Below, one piece after another: positions 11,996 to 23,330 of a stretch of DNA of 64,000 nt (the first letter of the stretch is position 1; every line of letters begins with the position of its first letter). The translations under genes and the position numbers were made by a program. The notes beneath the pieces were generated by a model. The model was not told the origin of the DNA and made no database searches. It saw nothing but the letters and a program-made list of their open reading frames with translations. The DNA comes from Phialocephala subalpina (lineage: Eukaryota > Ascomycota > Leotiomycetes > Helotiales > Mollisiaceae): positions 257,785 through 321,784 of the forward strand of contig FJOG01000037.1 of assembly GCA_900073065.1 (NCBI GenBank), written 5' to 3'.

Positions 11996-12537
11996 ATTCG
12001 ACCCTTGGTTAATCTCGCTTAAATAATCGAGAGTAATAGCCTTAAATCTTATTATAGGACTTTCTCCCATGGGAAAATAATAACGTACTCATTTGAGTCG
12101 CTAAGGCTTATATATATTGCTGATTCTAGAATGAGATTATGAGCAATAGGTTCGATCACGAGGAAAGATGGCCAAAGGAGCCTACTACTTACGAAGATCA
12201 TTAGGCCTCACTTGCTTCCCGAGCGCCAGCTTAGTAAGATTTAATAACTCGGTGGTTTGGGATCACAATCCAGGTCTCCTTCAATCTACTCTGGCTATCG
12301 ACCATCCCCGCCGGGATCTCTATAGATGTGAGGCTACTAGCCGGTATCCGTGGCTGTTCGGTTATAATAACCCATCTCTCATTCTTTGAGTCATTCGGCT
12401 GAAGAAACATGAGAATGGTAACGTTTCCACCGCGCAGGGAGGCGACGCCAGGCAAGTTTTCATTGTGGTTTCAAAGCTGACTTTCTCAAACCACTTTATA
12501 CCTCCTCTCGGACAAAACAGCGATTGAAAGTCTAAGT
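11996..12537. other. Flank between AT block and HET pseudogene
   Basis: Normal-composition sequence after the AT block. No frame in it matches a family. It includes the 3' flank of the minus-strand HET pseudogene. Confidence 0.4.
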
Positions 12538-13496
12538 CTAATAGAGAACGATTTTCTCTAATCCAGCCTCTCCGCTCTCGACTGAAAGGATTGCCTGACC
12601 GTCCATGAGACTGTGAATATCTAGTGGGAAATGGTGAGCGTAACTTGCTTTGCCCAAGTCTTAATGAAGCACTCTGGAGTCTGGACTTACATGCTTCTCC
12701 CACAATGACATAATGGTTCGACTTCTTTCGAAGCACGAACGGGACACCGGCACCATGAAATACACAGATGCAATCTTCTACCTCGACATCTGCGGAAGCG
12801 AGGCCTATTCGTCCATTTTTACTACCAACTAGTCTCCTGCGATCTGCAACCTCACGAAGCCTTTGAGTAAATGTCGTTATCAGATTCCAGGTCTAGTTTG
12901 GGAATAGGTCGGTCTGCATTGACGATGTGGCTCGTGAAATCATTGATTGTATCCTGCGAAGCCTGATCGCCGGCTAGATCCTGATCCGCGATAATTGTCC
13001 GCCAGTATGATTCAAATATCTCATGTTCGGTTAAAGCAAGATGCTGCAAGGTGAGGGTTTTAAGGGCAATTTGTCTCCATGTTTCGAGAACTTCATTCAG
13101 GGTCGAGTAATCCTCGTAAACGCTACCAATGCCTTCAACTTCATCACAGATTATCCCATTCAGGGCAAGAACGTTTTCGCTAGGACGTTGAATAGAGTCT
13201 TCTTCCACGGGTATATCTGCAGCAGCATGGTACAGGTTTTCGCCACCTTCTTTCTCACGCAGAATTCGTGCCTTCCAGTCGACTTCAAATTCGGGACCCA
13301 GCTAGGAAGGCCCGATTCTCTTTCGGGATCCTGGCACGTGGATAACACATCTAAGGACCTAGTATTATCGATGAGAGATTCGACAGTTGCTCTGAAGACC
13401 TCCTCTTTCTGAGTAGAATAGTCGGGCTCTAACCCTTTGACTTAGTCATCGTTAATAATACCTAGTACAGCGTAGACCTTATCTCGCGAGTTGGTA

Positions 13497-13526
13497 TAAT
13501 CGGGTCATATTGAAACTCGTTACGTG
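13497..13526 (+). repeat. Left terminal inverted repeat of the element in the HET gene
   Basis: Shares AATCGGGT, AAACTCGT and ACGTG in register with the reverse complement of 14662-14691; several mismatches are C/T or G/A. Confidence 0.75.
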
Positions 13527-14661
13527 GGGTGACATTTAGTTATATAGCCGAATATTACCTACTTTACCGCATATATAATGTTTTCTTTATTCTCTTATAG
13601 AATCCTTTCAAACTTTAAATTATAAGAGTTATACTAAGGGTAAAAATTGCTCATTTTATAAAGCGTAAAAAAGAATATATTTTAACGTTAAAATATAAAA
13701 GATACAAATTTATCGCGATTTGATTTAAAATTAGAATATTTTGTTTTATTATTTTTTTTATTTTATTAATTATAATTTTAAAACTAATGGTTTTATACTT
13801 GTAAAAACGATTGGAAATAAAACAAAGAAAAAATTCTCGATTAAAATAATAAGAATTTTAGTATATATTATTATAATAAAACCGGGGATAATTTTAAAAA
13901 TATTTAAAATATTATTTAAATTTAAGAATTGATTTAATTATTATATGGTTTTCAAAATCCTTAAATAATATAATAAAGCAAAATATTAATCTCATAAAAA
14001 GTTTTATTTAAATCCTTTATATAAAAAGAAGAAAAAAAGCTTATTATTAGAGCGAATTTAAACTTAAAAAAACCTTAAGGAAAATATATTAAAATAATAA
14101 AATTATATTCGAAATAAAAATAAATAGAATTATATTTTATATAATTAAAAGGATTAAAAAGAATTAAAAGTATATTAATAAAAATTTGAGATTTTCTTTT
14201 AAGAGTAAAAGAGTAATTATAAGGATATAAACTTATTTTTATAGAAATAAAATTAGATTTATTTATATTTTTTCGAAAAATATAATATAAACTCCAAATA
14301 TTATTTAACTTATTACTTAATATTTAGAAAATAAATAAATTAATAAAATATTATATTTTTTATTAATTTTTAGATTTTAATTTTATTGAGAATATATAGA
14401 AAATATTGAAAAATAAGCTTAAGAGACGCAAGTATAAGCTTAGAAATAAAGCAGTTTTCATAGAAGCTTTATTAAAGAAATAATATTAAATAAATAAGAA
14501 TTTTTTTTAAAATTATATAATTTTATACCCAAGAAATATAAAGTATATCTTAAGAATAAAAGAAGAGTAACGAAGTATTAAATGCTTTTATTTTGAGCTT
14601 ATATAGGCTAAATTTCATAATAGAATAAAAGAAATATTTGCGAGTGATAATGTACTTTTTT

Positions 14662-14691
14662 CACGTGACGAGTTTTAGCCGAACCCGATTG
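14662..14691 (-). repeat. Right terminal inverted repeat of the element in the HET gene
   Basis: Partner of the repeat at 13497-13526. It has kept more C and G, so the left end appears more strongly mutated. Confidence 0.75.
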
Positions 14692-15510
14692 TAGACTCGC
14701 ACGCTCGGTTATGGAGCAGCATATGTTGGAATCCAGCAGAACCAATGTCTCTTATGTACTCTCGGATCGTATCGATGAAAATCGCTTGGTGGTAGCCATT
14801 TGAGTAAGAGCTAATCTCGGCGACAATTGAGTCGAATTCAACCAGATACTGGTACAAGATCTCATATTCCATAACGAGAGTCGTCCACTTATTCGTGCGG
14901 TTTTCGCAAAGGACATAGACTTCCGTAGCCATGGCCACCTCTTGTCTTATCCAGACCCGACGCCAATATAGCCTCGCAAAAAGATGGCCTAATGCTTGCC
15001 ACTGCCAAAGATCTTCAGGCATCTCTACGGAGGTGCGAACCCATTTATCAGGTGTGTCTGCATCCGTCATTTTCTCAATCAGATCCATTGCTGCTCCACT
15101 ACCCACTGCCTCTTCTCCTAGCCACAGAGTACCAGTATCGACTTCTCGTAAATCATTTTCATCTTCATCACTTGATTTTTACGCTCAGGAATATCAGTCT
15201 GGTTAATGCAGATCGCATCGACCCATAAGTACCGCTTTCGAGTTCTACCTCGTAAGCGTCGTAAGACGACGGCGAGATTCCGAGTGACTTGGAAAGCATG
15301 ACCGTTGAGGGTGATCGATTCCGTAATCGTTGCATCCCCCAAGTGTACGGAAGAGCTTCGTAAAAGGCGAAAGGTCTCATCTAACAGATCAAGGCCAACC
15401 TTAACGAGCTTGCATTTGATTGTGGATAGCTTTTTGAAAGATGGTAGGATTGCAAGCACTCGTATCTCTAGCTTGGTTGGATCAAGAGATTGGTACTGAA
15501 GGCTGCCCAT

Positions 15511-16273
15511 CTAGACAATTACCATGGGTTACTATGGGTATCCCCAAAAAAAGGCATGATGAGAATCTAATGTTCCGGGGAAGCGGTAGAGCAGTTCAAT
15601 TAGTGTGAAGGTGCATCCTGATTGTTGCCTGATCTCACCCAAATTGCGGAAGCGGATAGCCGTACGAAGTACGATTGGCGCAGGCCCCATGCTGGGATTA
15701 TGTTGCTCGGAGTGTCGCAGTGTGACAACTCCCCGGCCGCATGGAAAGCCACCTCGTATCACCAAACATGTACTATCCCCCCCGGGGCAGAGGAAGGTCA
15801 CGGTATTTATAACACCACGCCTGCACGGGCTCTATCAAGCGTCTTTGGACAATAAAGACTCCTCAAAGCACCTGACGTCCCTTATTTCGGGGATATTAAC
15901 GAGGTTTGAGGGTGGCGTTACCAAGGTCTCTACCTTCCTCTGTTCAGGGGTAGTAGAAAAAGTCTGAGCGAAACGTTTCAAGAGCCTTGCAGATGCTCCA
16001 CCATAGCACGATATCCTGGTGGCACAGTAGATGACCCTTGTCTAGCGCTTCCGGGTGGTTCATCAAGCCCCTTGGATTCTGCATCACAGCAAAAGGGTAG
16101 CTCATCCTTACCCCGCAACTTGATTCGCTTGTCAATCAAAATTGGAGCGAGGTTAATGCATCCATCTGACAAGAGACAGTCCCATTATATCATATCTCAC
16201 TCACCTACTGTCTTGAAGCCTGGCACCTTTTTCTACATTCTCCTGATAGACCTTCGCTTACGGAGTAACGATA
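15511..16273. other. Intergenic region between divergent HET pseudogene and dynamin gene
   Basis: It contains the shared upstream region of two divergently oriented genes. Several open frames exist on both strands, but none shows a recognisable family, signal peptide or splice structure. Confidence 0.45.
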
Positions 16274-19127
16274 ATGGTTTCAGAAACAATGGCGGGACTT
16301 GCCGAAAGCCCTCCTGATGATCCCAAGGACTCTACCGACTCTCCTGAGTCTATTGATCATCCCGTCGAAAAACAAACAGTTTCTGCGAGTGCGCGTTTCG
16401 CGGAGAAATCTGGTTCGGACGTTCCGAGTCCAAAAGCCATTGAACTACTGGGAGGCTCCTCTGGCCAGAACAAGGGACTTCAGATCGACAAGAATTCCTT
16501 CTATAACGAAGAGACCATCAAGCACATGCGAATTATCGATAGATGCGTGGATCTTGGAGTGGGAAAAGAGATGCAACCACCTAGAGCATGTACTCCAAGC
16601 CGAAGTACTCAGACGACATCGTGCTGACTTTAAGGAGCTTGTGATCGCAGGAACTCAAAGCTGCGGAAAGTCAAGCCTGCTAGAGAACCTAACTGGTCTT
16701 TCGGTACCAACGACATTCGGTGTTACCACGAGATTCGCAATTGAGATCATCCTCATCAACGACGCAACGTTCCAAATCGAAGCTAGAATAGTCCGCCATC
16801 CGAACGCCCCTGCAGAGCACACATTGGACATCGAGAAGATCGAGAGGTTCAAACGTAGCAATATCTACAACAATATGATGACACAGGCACAATTTGAAGA
16901 TCTAATTTGCGAGGTACTTTTTGACTGGCACTATCAAGACTTCAAAAAAGCTAATCCGATCCATAGGCGTCAAACCTACTTGGAGTTCCAGGCCCAAAAT
17001 TCACAAGTGATCCAGTCTCCGATGAGGTAGACAAGCATCTTAGGAAGTTCTCGAGTCACGGCCTACAAATCAAGATGAAAGGACCAGATTATCAAAGCCT
17101 CAGTTTGGTGGACACCCCCGGCTTTTATCTTTGTGAGAAGATGCCCCAAACCTATCAGCTCACTTTGGCTAACTCCTCAAAGCTGGTGACTATAATAATG
17201 ATATTACCATCAAGGAACCTGAGAGCCTATTGATGCCTTGGATTGCACGCAAAAGAAATGTTATTGTGTAAGTTTAAGTAAGAAATTTATAGAATAATAC
17301 TTACTTGGAGACCTAGGGCTGTCATGGACGCATCTCACCAAACTTCGCTCCAGCAAATTCTCAGATTGGCCGCCGATGTCGACCCTAGCGGAGACCGAAC
17401 GATTGGAGTGCTGACCAAACCTGACTTAGTTAAGACTTCTGAAAGGGACGTCTTCGATGCAGTACGTAATCATATCTTCTACTCTTTCAGTTGTTGAAAC
17501 CAATTTCTCACGATAGACAATTCAGAAAGCCGTGGTTCAAAATAAACATTCGAAGCATGGGTGGTATATTGTCAAGAACCGGTCTAGAACTGAAGCCCAA
17601 GATAATATTTCCCTCGAAGTTGTCCGCGAAATTGAAACAGCACTGTTCACCACTCCGGTATGGGCCAATGTGCCTGATCTTCAGAAAGAGTGGTTGGGAA
17701 TTTCGGCTTTACGAACCGGTCTTAGTAATGTGTGTTGCGCTTATATCAGAACGGAGTTTGCAAAGTTCAGCGAACAAGCACGGGGCTTGTTAAAAGAAAA
17801 GCAAGTTGAACTAAACTGCCTTGGGCCATCTCGGGACACGGAGAAAGAACAGCGAAAATACCTGAAAGCTCTAGTGGCAGCTTATCAAGTTCCAAAGAAA
17901 CGTTGTCTCGTCGAGGACTTCAGAGACGATCTCCCTAACGGTTCAGAACCTAAGCACCTTCATCGACGATTAGCGATCGAAAAGAAAGTGAACTTGCGCG
18001 ATCGACTGCAGAATCAAGGAGCACTTTGGGCATTTCAAAAGGCCACCCCTGAGGCCGATGAGATGTCCGACAAAGCGGCGAGTGCTTTTTTTGAGCACAA
18101 TGCCTGCAACAACATATATACGTGGATCAACCACCGTTACCAGATAACCAAATCTTGTTCATTACCCGGGCTAGTGCCATACAAACTAGTAGAAATACTC
18201 TTTGAAGAGCAAACTCGGCCCTGGAAGGCCATCGCAGAAGAATTTGTGCAGGGAGTCCAACGTGTTTTGCGGGAAGCCATTGACTACTGTCTCAGGCTTG
18301 CTTGCAAGAACAAAAAGGTTCTGGAGACCACGAAAGAGTGTTTGATGAAGCGGTTGGAGGCGAAGATGCAGACGCTCCTGGAAGATTGTTCTGAATTGAT
18401 TCAGAATGAACGAGATGGTCTCCAGGTCATAGCTTGCGAAGCACAGTTTGTCAGCTCTCTTCGTGAAGCTCGAACATTAAGATTTATTAGCGCACTCGCT
18501 AGACTTGAAAATGAGCAGCTCGTGAACAAGAGCGCTTTGTTGGATCCTGATATAGCGACTGGCGTTATTGGCTTAGAAACTTCTTCTAGGACATCAACTC
18601 CATCACGAGGTGGGCCAGGCCAGCCGTCTCTGCTCGGACACGTCAAGATCAGTGAGGCTGCTACATCTCCAAAACCTCCTGTCATTTCCGACTTTGAAAG
18701 GTCCCAGAACATTAACGTTGATGCTCCGAAGTCTGCATCCAGCCACCTCACTACATCGCATGCCTCTCACAGACCTGTTTCTACATTCGCGAAAGACAAC
18801 AAAGATCGACTGGGGAACCTCCTCACTGATGACCGTCAAGTTGTCTACGAAATACACGACATCTTGAAAGCATACTATTCATTCTCCGTTCAGCACTTCA
18901 CTGATACGGTGTGTAAGGTTGGCGTTAAGCAAAGCTTCATTGAGGATACAATGAACCTGTTTTCTGATCAATTTGTTGATTCTCTCTCCGATGCTGAAGT
19001 TGCAAGCATTTCGGCTGAGAGCATCACTGGTCGTAAAGCTAGGAGAGTCCTGACGAGACATATTGAGAGGTTAGAGGAAGCAATATTGGAGTCGGAAGCC
19101 ATCTTGAGGGAATCCATTGTTGCGTGA
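16274..19127 (+). CDS. Dynamin-like large GTPase with C-terminal GED, 6 exons, about 865 aa
   Basis: Membrane-remodelling or Mx-like large GTPase. Exons inferred at 16274-16585, 16635-16913, 16967-17132, 17183-17267, 17317-17461 and 17517-19127 (2598 nt, open). Motifs in order: G1 GTQSCGKSS (usual GDQSSGKSS), switch region TTFGVTTRFA, G3 VDTPGFY, G4 TKPDLV, and the stalk start KHGWYIVKNRS. The C-terminal 90 residues (HDILKAYYSFSVQHFTDTV ... RHIERLEEAI) match the GTPase effector domain. A Ser/Thr/Pro-rich loop lies at about residues 700-770 in place of a PH domain, as in many fungal paralogues outside the Vps1/Dnm1 core. Intron 1 fits best as a GC-AG intron (16586-16634, branch GCTGAC). The others are ordinary, with branch sites such as GCTAAC. 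Non-consensus G1 and switch residues suggest a diverged, non-housekeeping role. Confidence 0.85.
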
Positions 19128-20552
19128 TCATTGTAAATGATTTTGCTCCGTTGTAGGCTCCAAAACCTCAACTAAAGTGAATGGCGTTTGATTATTCTCA
19201 GCGGACTGTATCAAGTAAAAGGACATGGAAAACGATACCTACGTATAATGTGACTGAGTGTCAAGAGACAACTTCATCGGGTTGTCGTGAGGCCACGTTG
19301 ACACAGTGCTTGCACTGGCTGGCTTTCCCAACCGTTGTTGGCATCCCAAACAGGGTGTTTCCTGATCGGAATCTCGACACCTCCCAACCATCATGTTCAC
19401 GTGATCTCACGCCGCCTTTGCTCAGGCTGGCTCAGGCCCGGCTCAGCTTCGGCTCATGTCTGCTCAGGTCTGCTCACCCATCTCACCAGACATCGTCAAC
19501 TTTTAACGAGGGGCCCGAAAAGGCTCCCTTTCCCAGCCAGGGGTTCCAAATCTGTTCCCACTGTACACTCATTCCTAGACAGTTATCATCCCTGTCTGCT
19601 TATCTTCATGCATAGGACCTTTTTCTACGTCTTACTTCAGGGTGCTTTATGCTGTCCTCTACGTTTTGCCTGGGGCTTCGTACTTTATAAATCGCCGTTT
19701 CCCTCCTGTCTTTACCTCTCTTCTCTCCCATTTTCTCACACATCTCCTCACACATCTCCTCACTCATATTCCCTCCCTCTTCTCTCCTCTCTCTAATCCC
19801 TCTCCTATTTCTCTAGGAAGATCTTCTTTTCTCGTCTCCACTCCAGATATCCACATCCGCGCATGTACAGCTCTGCAAGCCATGAGCACAGAGCAGGCAA
19901 AAGGATGTTGGAGAGGACTGTACAGAAGCGTCAGTTAGCCTGCTAATCCTCGTCGCGGGACGGTTCTATGAGGAAGGAATCATACCAGACGCAGCCTTCC
20001 CCACTCTTTCCACAACAGGTGCTTGGAGTAACCATTTTGATTGATTTCGGATTGTTGTTTGTTCGCCCGTGAGAGTTTATTTGCGTTGATTTAAGTGGGG
20101 TAGATTGGCAGATGTCAATGGCGGGTGTCAATTATGTGTATGAGTATTAAAGAGAAGTGGTTGACGATAGGCTTTATAAAGGGCGGCTGTTCACATAGCC
20201 TTAATTAGCCTCGTCATGCAAAGGAGTCTGGAAATTGCAAATGGCACAACTCTGATTGGACAAATTAAATTCTACAGGACTCATGGAGTCCCACTCCTTC
20301 TCCTTGTGAGATAACAACGTATCTTCAGGACTCTCCGTGTCTGGTCCGATTTCATTGGATATACTTCATGTAGTCGAGATCGTACGCTCGCTACATACTG
20401 GTTAGAGAACGGACTAGCCCCTTCATCCACCAGAGCTGCCACAGTATCTTCCTGAGCTCTGCGAAAGTGAGCTCCATGTTTCACTCGCCTTTGAATTACA
20501 TGGAATCACAGGTATCTAGGGAGGCTGTAAGAGAGCCTTGAAGTTCGAGCAC
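19128..20552. other. Intergenic region with CT-rich and GGCTCAG-type imperfect repeats
   Basis: No gene supported. At 19420-19490 a GCTCAGG/GGCTCAG word recurs about seven times. A pyrimidine-rich stretch (about 19685-19850) contains CTCACACATCTC repeats and resembles a fungal promoter leader, but no credible coding frame follows it. Confidence 0.45.
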
Positions 20553-21647
20553 CTAGAAGAGTTCCTTCAGGCTTTCATTTTGAACATTGTCCTCGAATAA
20601 AAGAGGGAAATCTCGTCTTGCTTTTAAAGGCTCCACTCCAATCTGGGGCTGGTGCTGCAATGCGGCCGACATGACCATGAGGGTGAGATTGCGTATGGGT
20701 ATGGAATTTTCTGTGTGAACGAATAGAAGTTCTTTGAACAAAATCCTCATCCCTCTAGGAACTGCCCAATTAAGTGGTGTACCCATACACTTGAGCCCAA
20801 CAAGAGCTTGCATAGGATTGGCGTCATTGGTCGATTCGAAGTCCAACTTGGCTCCACATTTGAAAAGGGGACGTACAAGTCTTGCTGCGACCTTATCCTC
20901 GAGTACTGAGATTTGATGTAAAAGGCTATAAGATCTGTTCTCCATCACCGAGCCAGTCGCGGTAAGTAAGGTGAGAGCGAAGTCGACATTTCTTGTCTTA
21001 ATCGCGTCCCAGATATCCATTTCTGACATGGATGACGCTTCGCAAAACATATAGTTCTGAAGAATGAAGGTGAAGTCCGTTTCAAGTTCATCATCATCGA
21101 CAGGAAGTTCTGTTTGTAAGACCTTGAGAGTGGCGTGATAGTAGGCAGGATAGTTGCTAAGCAAATCGTTCAGGCAGTCTTCAATGCCTGCGAGCGCTCC
21201 GACGACAAGGAAGAGCTCCCAGCTTATCTGAACGCTGTCTCCGCCACTACAAGACAGTCGAATTAGAGGAGCGAGGAAGAAGGCTATTTTATACTGGCCA
21301 AGGGCAGCAACAGTTGTCCACCTCATTGCCTCGGCGTTGTTCTTGGGAGTCCCGATCCCAAGCAGATAACACATTCCAAGGTGGAAAGACAGTCGTGCGA
21401 TCTCCTGAATTCGAGGTCGCTTGGCCCAAGTGTGCTTGAACAGGAGCTCTAGTCGTTGTCCAATATACCCCAGGAACTTATCGACTGTGAGGTCTTCGAT
21501 TGGCCCAATGAACGCTGAATCGTCAAAGCCTGCGTCGTGACATCCAATGTCAAGCAGAATCTCTTTTCCTTGGACCTCAGCAAGTAGGTGTTCGAACACG
21601 AAGGCCTGAAAAGTGCGACCTCGACCCCTAAAATCATCGGACCACAC
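20553..21647 (-). CDS. Sel1-like repeat and ankyrin protein, C-terminal coding part (about 364 codons)
   Basis: Long open minus-strand frame starting VWSDDFRGRGRTFQAFVFEH. Around residues 80-125 there is a Sel1-like repeat (ARLSFHLGMCYLLGIGTPKN then NAEAMRWTTVAALG). The C-terminal half holds ankyrin-like units (SLLHQISVLEDKVAARLVRP, LFKCGAKLDFES, GTPLNWAVPRG). This order is known in fungi behind an N-terminal kinase-like domain, and remnants of one lie just upstream on the same strand (22021-22487). The real start is unclear: an acceptor (CTCATAG) sits just before the first codon, so this is probably a 3' exon. The frame itself is intact, but the upstream exons look decayed, so the whole may be a pseudogene. 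Confidence 0.6.
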   Translation of the reverse strand: MWSDDFRGRGRTFQAFVFEHLLAEVQGKEILLDIGCHDAGFDDSAFIGPIEDLTVDKFLGYIGQRLELLFKHTWAKRPRIQEIARLSFHLGMCYLLGIGTPKNNAEAMRWTTVAALGQYKIAFFLAPLIRLSCSGGDSVQISWELFLVVGALAGIEDCLNDLLSNYPAYYHATLKVLQTELPVDDDELETDFTFILQNYMFCEASSMSEMDIWDAIKTRNVDFALTLLTATGSVMENRSYSLLHQISVLEDKVAARLVRPLFKCGAKLDFESTNDANPMQALVGLKCMGTPLNWAVPRGMRILFKELLFVHTENSIPIRNLTLMVMSAALQHQPQIGVEPLKARRDFPLLFEDNVQNESLKELF

Positions 21648-22020
21648 CTATGAGAGTATCAGTACAAGCTCCTGGAACAATCCCCTCTCCCCCCATGCAT
21701 AGAAACCCTGCCTCAAAGCGGATAATCTTATTCTCGTCTTCATCTGGCTCTCTCTGAGAGACGGTTTCCTTTCGGTCCACGCTTTGGAAGTTAGCTTGAG
21801 ACTTTTCGCGAAAAGCCGTGTGAGAGTAAATACCGGTTGCCCCTCTACAGTTCCTTGCACAGTTAAAAGATCTCCTTATTGGCAATTTCATGGACCTCGT
21901 GTCTGTGCAGTGGGTTGTGTCTCAGTGAGCCATCAAGAGTAGCATTGACAAGGGTGTTCGATGTCCGACAAAGAGACAGCACAATGTAAGCGCTAAAGTC
22001 TGCTTCCGATTTCGGAATGG

Positions 22021-22487
22021 TCAGAAAGTCCCTTTTCTGCTGTCAAGTCTTGGGTCAAGCGGCGAGGTTAAAACACAGGCGCTCTGGGCTCGCAGGACAA
22101 TATAGCGTCTGTGGCGAGCCCAAATGCTTGCTATGACCAATCCGTATACATAGATGTCAGCCTTCTTCCAATTAATCTTAACTTCATGTATACGATTTCT
22201 GGAGGTCACCAAAGCTCTGTCATCATTTTTGGTGCCACTCCAGCTTTCCCAATGAAAGCCGAGCCACCGAAGTTTGTTAGCTTAGCAACTAGCCCTCTTT
22301 CGGAATGCCTCTGAATGAGGATATTCGCAGCCTTCAGGTCGCCATGCACAATGTCACAATGGTCTAGTGCTTCTAGCCCTAGAGCAATATCAATTGTAAG
22401 ATTACATCGATGCTGGTGAAATGGGCCCGCTCCCGGCCCAGTAAGAGTATCCTCGAGCGATCCGAATGACGCAAGCTCCATTACCAA
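22021..22487 (-). pseudogene. Protein-kinase-like domain remnant upstream of the Sel1/ankyrin frame
   Basis: The minus-strand frame reads VMELASFGSLEDTL, then the catalytic-loop-like HGDLKAANILIQ (HRD replaced by HGD, as in many fungal RIPK-like kinases), LTNFGGSAF in place of DFG, and after a stop and frame change KINWKKADIYVYGLVIASIW, matching the APE-to-helix F region. The ATP-binding lobe was not found. Order and strand indicate it was the N-terminal part of the Sel1/ankyrin gene downstream. The NFG motif and internal stop indicate decay or a pseudokinase. Confidence 0.6.
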
Positions 22488-23330
22488 GAGAGGAACGGGC
22501 TACCAGTTTCCCATCCGACAAAGAGCAAATTACAAGTGTTTTCCTGGTTTCGAAGTGAGCTATGGCAGTATACCTGAAGTTCTATGAGATGCTACGAGGT
22601 CTGGGCATCATTCTGTGGGTAAAAGATCGTTTTGTTAAGTCTACAGATCTAGCTAGGGAGGAGGGTGAGGATATAAGAGTCTGTGAGATTACCCCTGAGC
22701 TATACTACATATGGAAGGAGAGTTTGGCACCACTACACGTGACCAGCAACTGACAAGTTCTTGGATAACAGCATTGAAGACGGACGTTATAGTTAAGCTT
22801 CCATCGGGGCGGGAAGTCGATTGAGATTGAATAAACCTTTTCACAGCGACTGCACCCCAGCTGGGACTGTATTTCCAATCGACTTCTCCGTCACGTGGCG
22901 AATGACGTTGTATACCTAGAGCCGAGAGAATAGGCTATCTTCGAATATCCGTTGACATAGTGCTTAGCATCACTTGGGTTTACTTTGATACCGAGTTGAG
23001 ACACCTCGGTTGCCTCCAGGCCAAATCCGCCGAGGAGGTCTAGGACTCGGAGGAAACTGCTTTTGGTCCTCCTTTCCAAACTAAACAAGAGATACACCTT
23101 TCTGAGATTGTCTGATATGACGGCTTCCTCTGAATCAGAATAAACGCTAGCAGTCTCGCCATAAGAAGCCGGGGCGTTATTTGTGGAAGAAGATACACTA
23201 GATTAGGGTGTGCATTGTTATTAGATGTGCCATAGCCAAATTCCCGCGAGGAATGCTCTATCCGAAGGTTTAAGGTCAAGATTATAGAAGGTTGAGAAGG
23301 AGTTTTAGAGTATTCGCTAGTATATATTTA
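22488..23330. other. Unresolved region 5' of the kinase remnant
   Basis: Minus-strand open stretches at 22891-23097 and 23040-23279 have fairly normal codon use and could be 5' exons of the kinase/Sel1 gene, but no kinase N-lobe motif (glycine loop, VAIK) is visible. A possible solo LTR relic sits at 22682-22755. Confidence 0.3.
22682..22755 (+). repeat. Possible solo LTR relic related to the 45.6-46.4 kb element
   Basis: Begins TGTGAGAT and ends ACACGTGACCAGCAACTGACA, compared with TGTGAGAT ... CCACGTGACCTCCAACTGATA in the LTR at 45627-45728. Start, end and the CACGTGACC-NN-CAACTGA block agree; the middle is shorter and diverged. It starts TG and ends CA as an LTR should. No clear target duplication. 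Confidence 0.4.

Larger units (their letters stand above)
13497..14691. mobile_element. 1195-bp AT-rich DNA transposon relic with TIRs and TA target duplication
   Basis: The left end starts TAATCGGGTCATATTGAAAC and the right end, reverse complemented, starts CAATCGGGTTCGGCTAAAAC. Both continue with CTCGTYACGTG, giving terminal inverted repeats of about 30 bp with roughly 23 matches. Directly outside are TA dinucleotides at 13495-13496 and 14692-14693; removing the element plus one TA restores the HET reading frame. TA duplication with TIRs is the signature of the Tc1/mariner/pogo (Fot1-like) superfamily. The interior is almost pure A/T with no usable frame, so it is a RIP-mutated or non-autonomous copy; no transposase can be read. 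Confidence 0.83.
12538..15510 (-). pseudogene. HET-domain protein, broken by a transposon, frameshifts and a RIP-type stop
   Basis: Read on the minus strand from ATG at 15510, the protein begins MGSLQYQSLDPTKLEIRVLA and carries the HET blocks RYLWVDAICINQTD and IYEKSILVL. A frameshift near 15121-15128 breaks the next motif (WLGEEAVGSG); WRRVWIRQEVA then continues to the motif RACEST. There a 1195-bp element is inserted (13497-14691). Beyond it the gene resumes with NSRDKVYAVLG, so the two halves join exactly as RACESTNSRDKVYAVLG, a standard HET motif. Further damage: TAA at 13442-13444 in place of CAA, a frameshift near 13250 and another near 12880. The C-terminus (GRIGLASADVEVEDCICVFHG, VIVGEAY, LMDGQAIL) is read across a probable 70-nt intron (12621-12690) and ends at 12538. 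Without these lesions it would be a full-length HET protein of about 600 residues. Confidence 0.88.

Noticed and set aside
13741..13932. AT-rich 63-codon frame inside the element in the HET gene
   Set aside because: Translation is I/K/F/N-rich low complexity from RIP-mutated DNA; no transposase motif.
15532..15967. Frames on both strands between the HET pseudogene and dynamin gene
   Set aside because: Mutually overlapping, without family resemblance; most likely chance frames.
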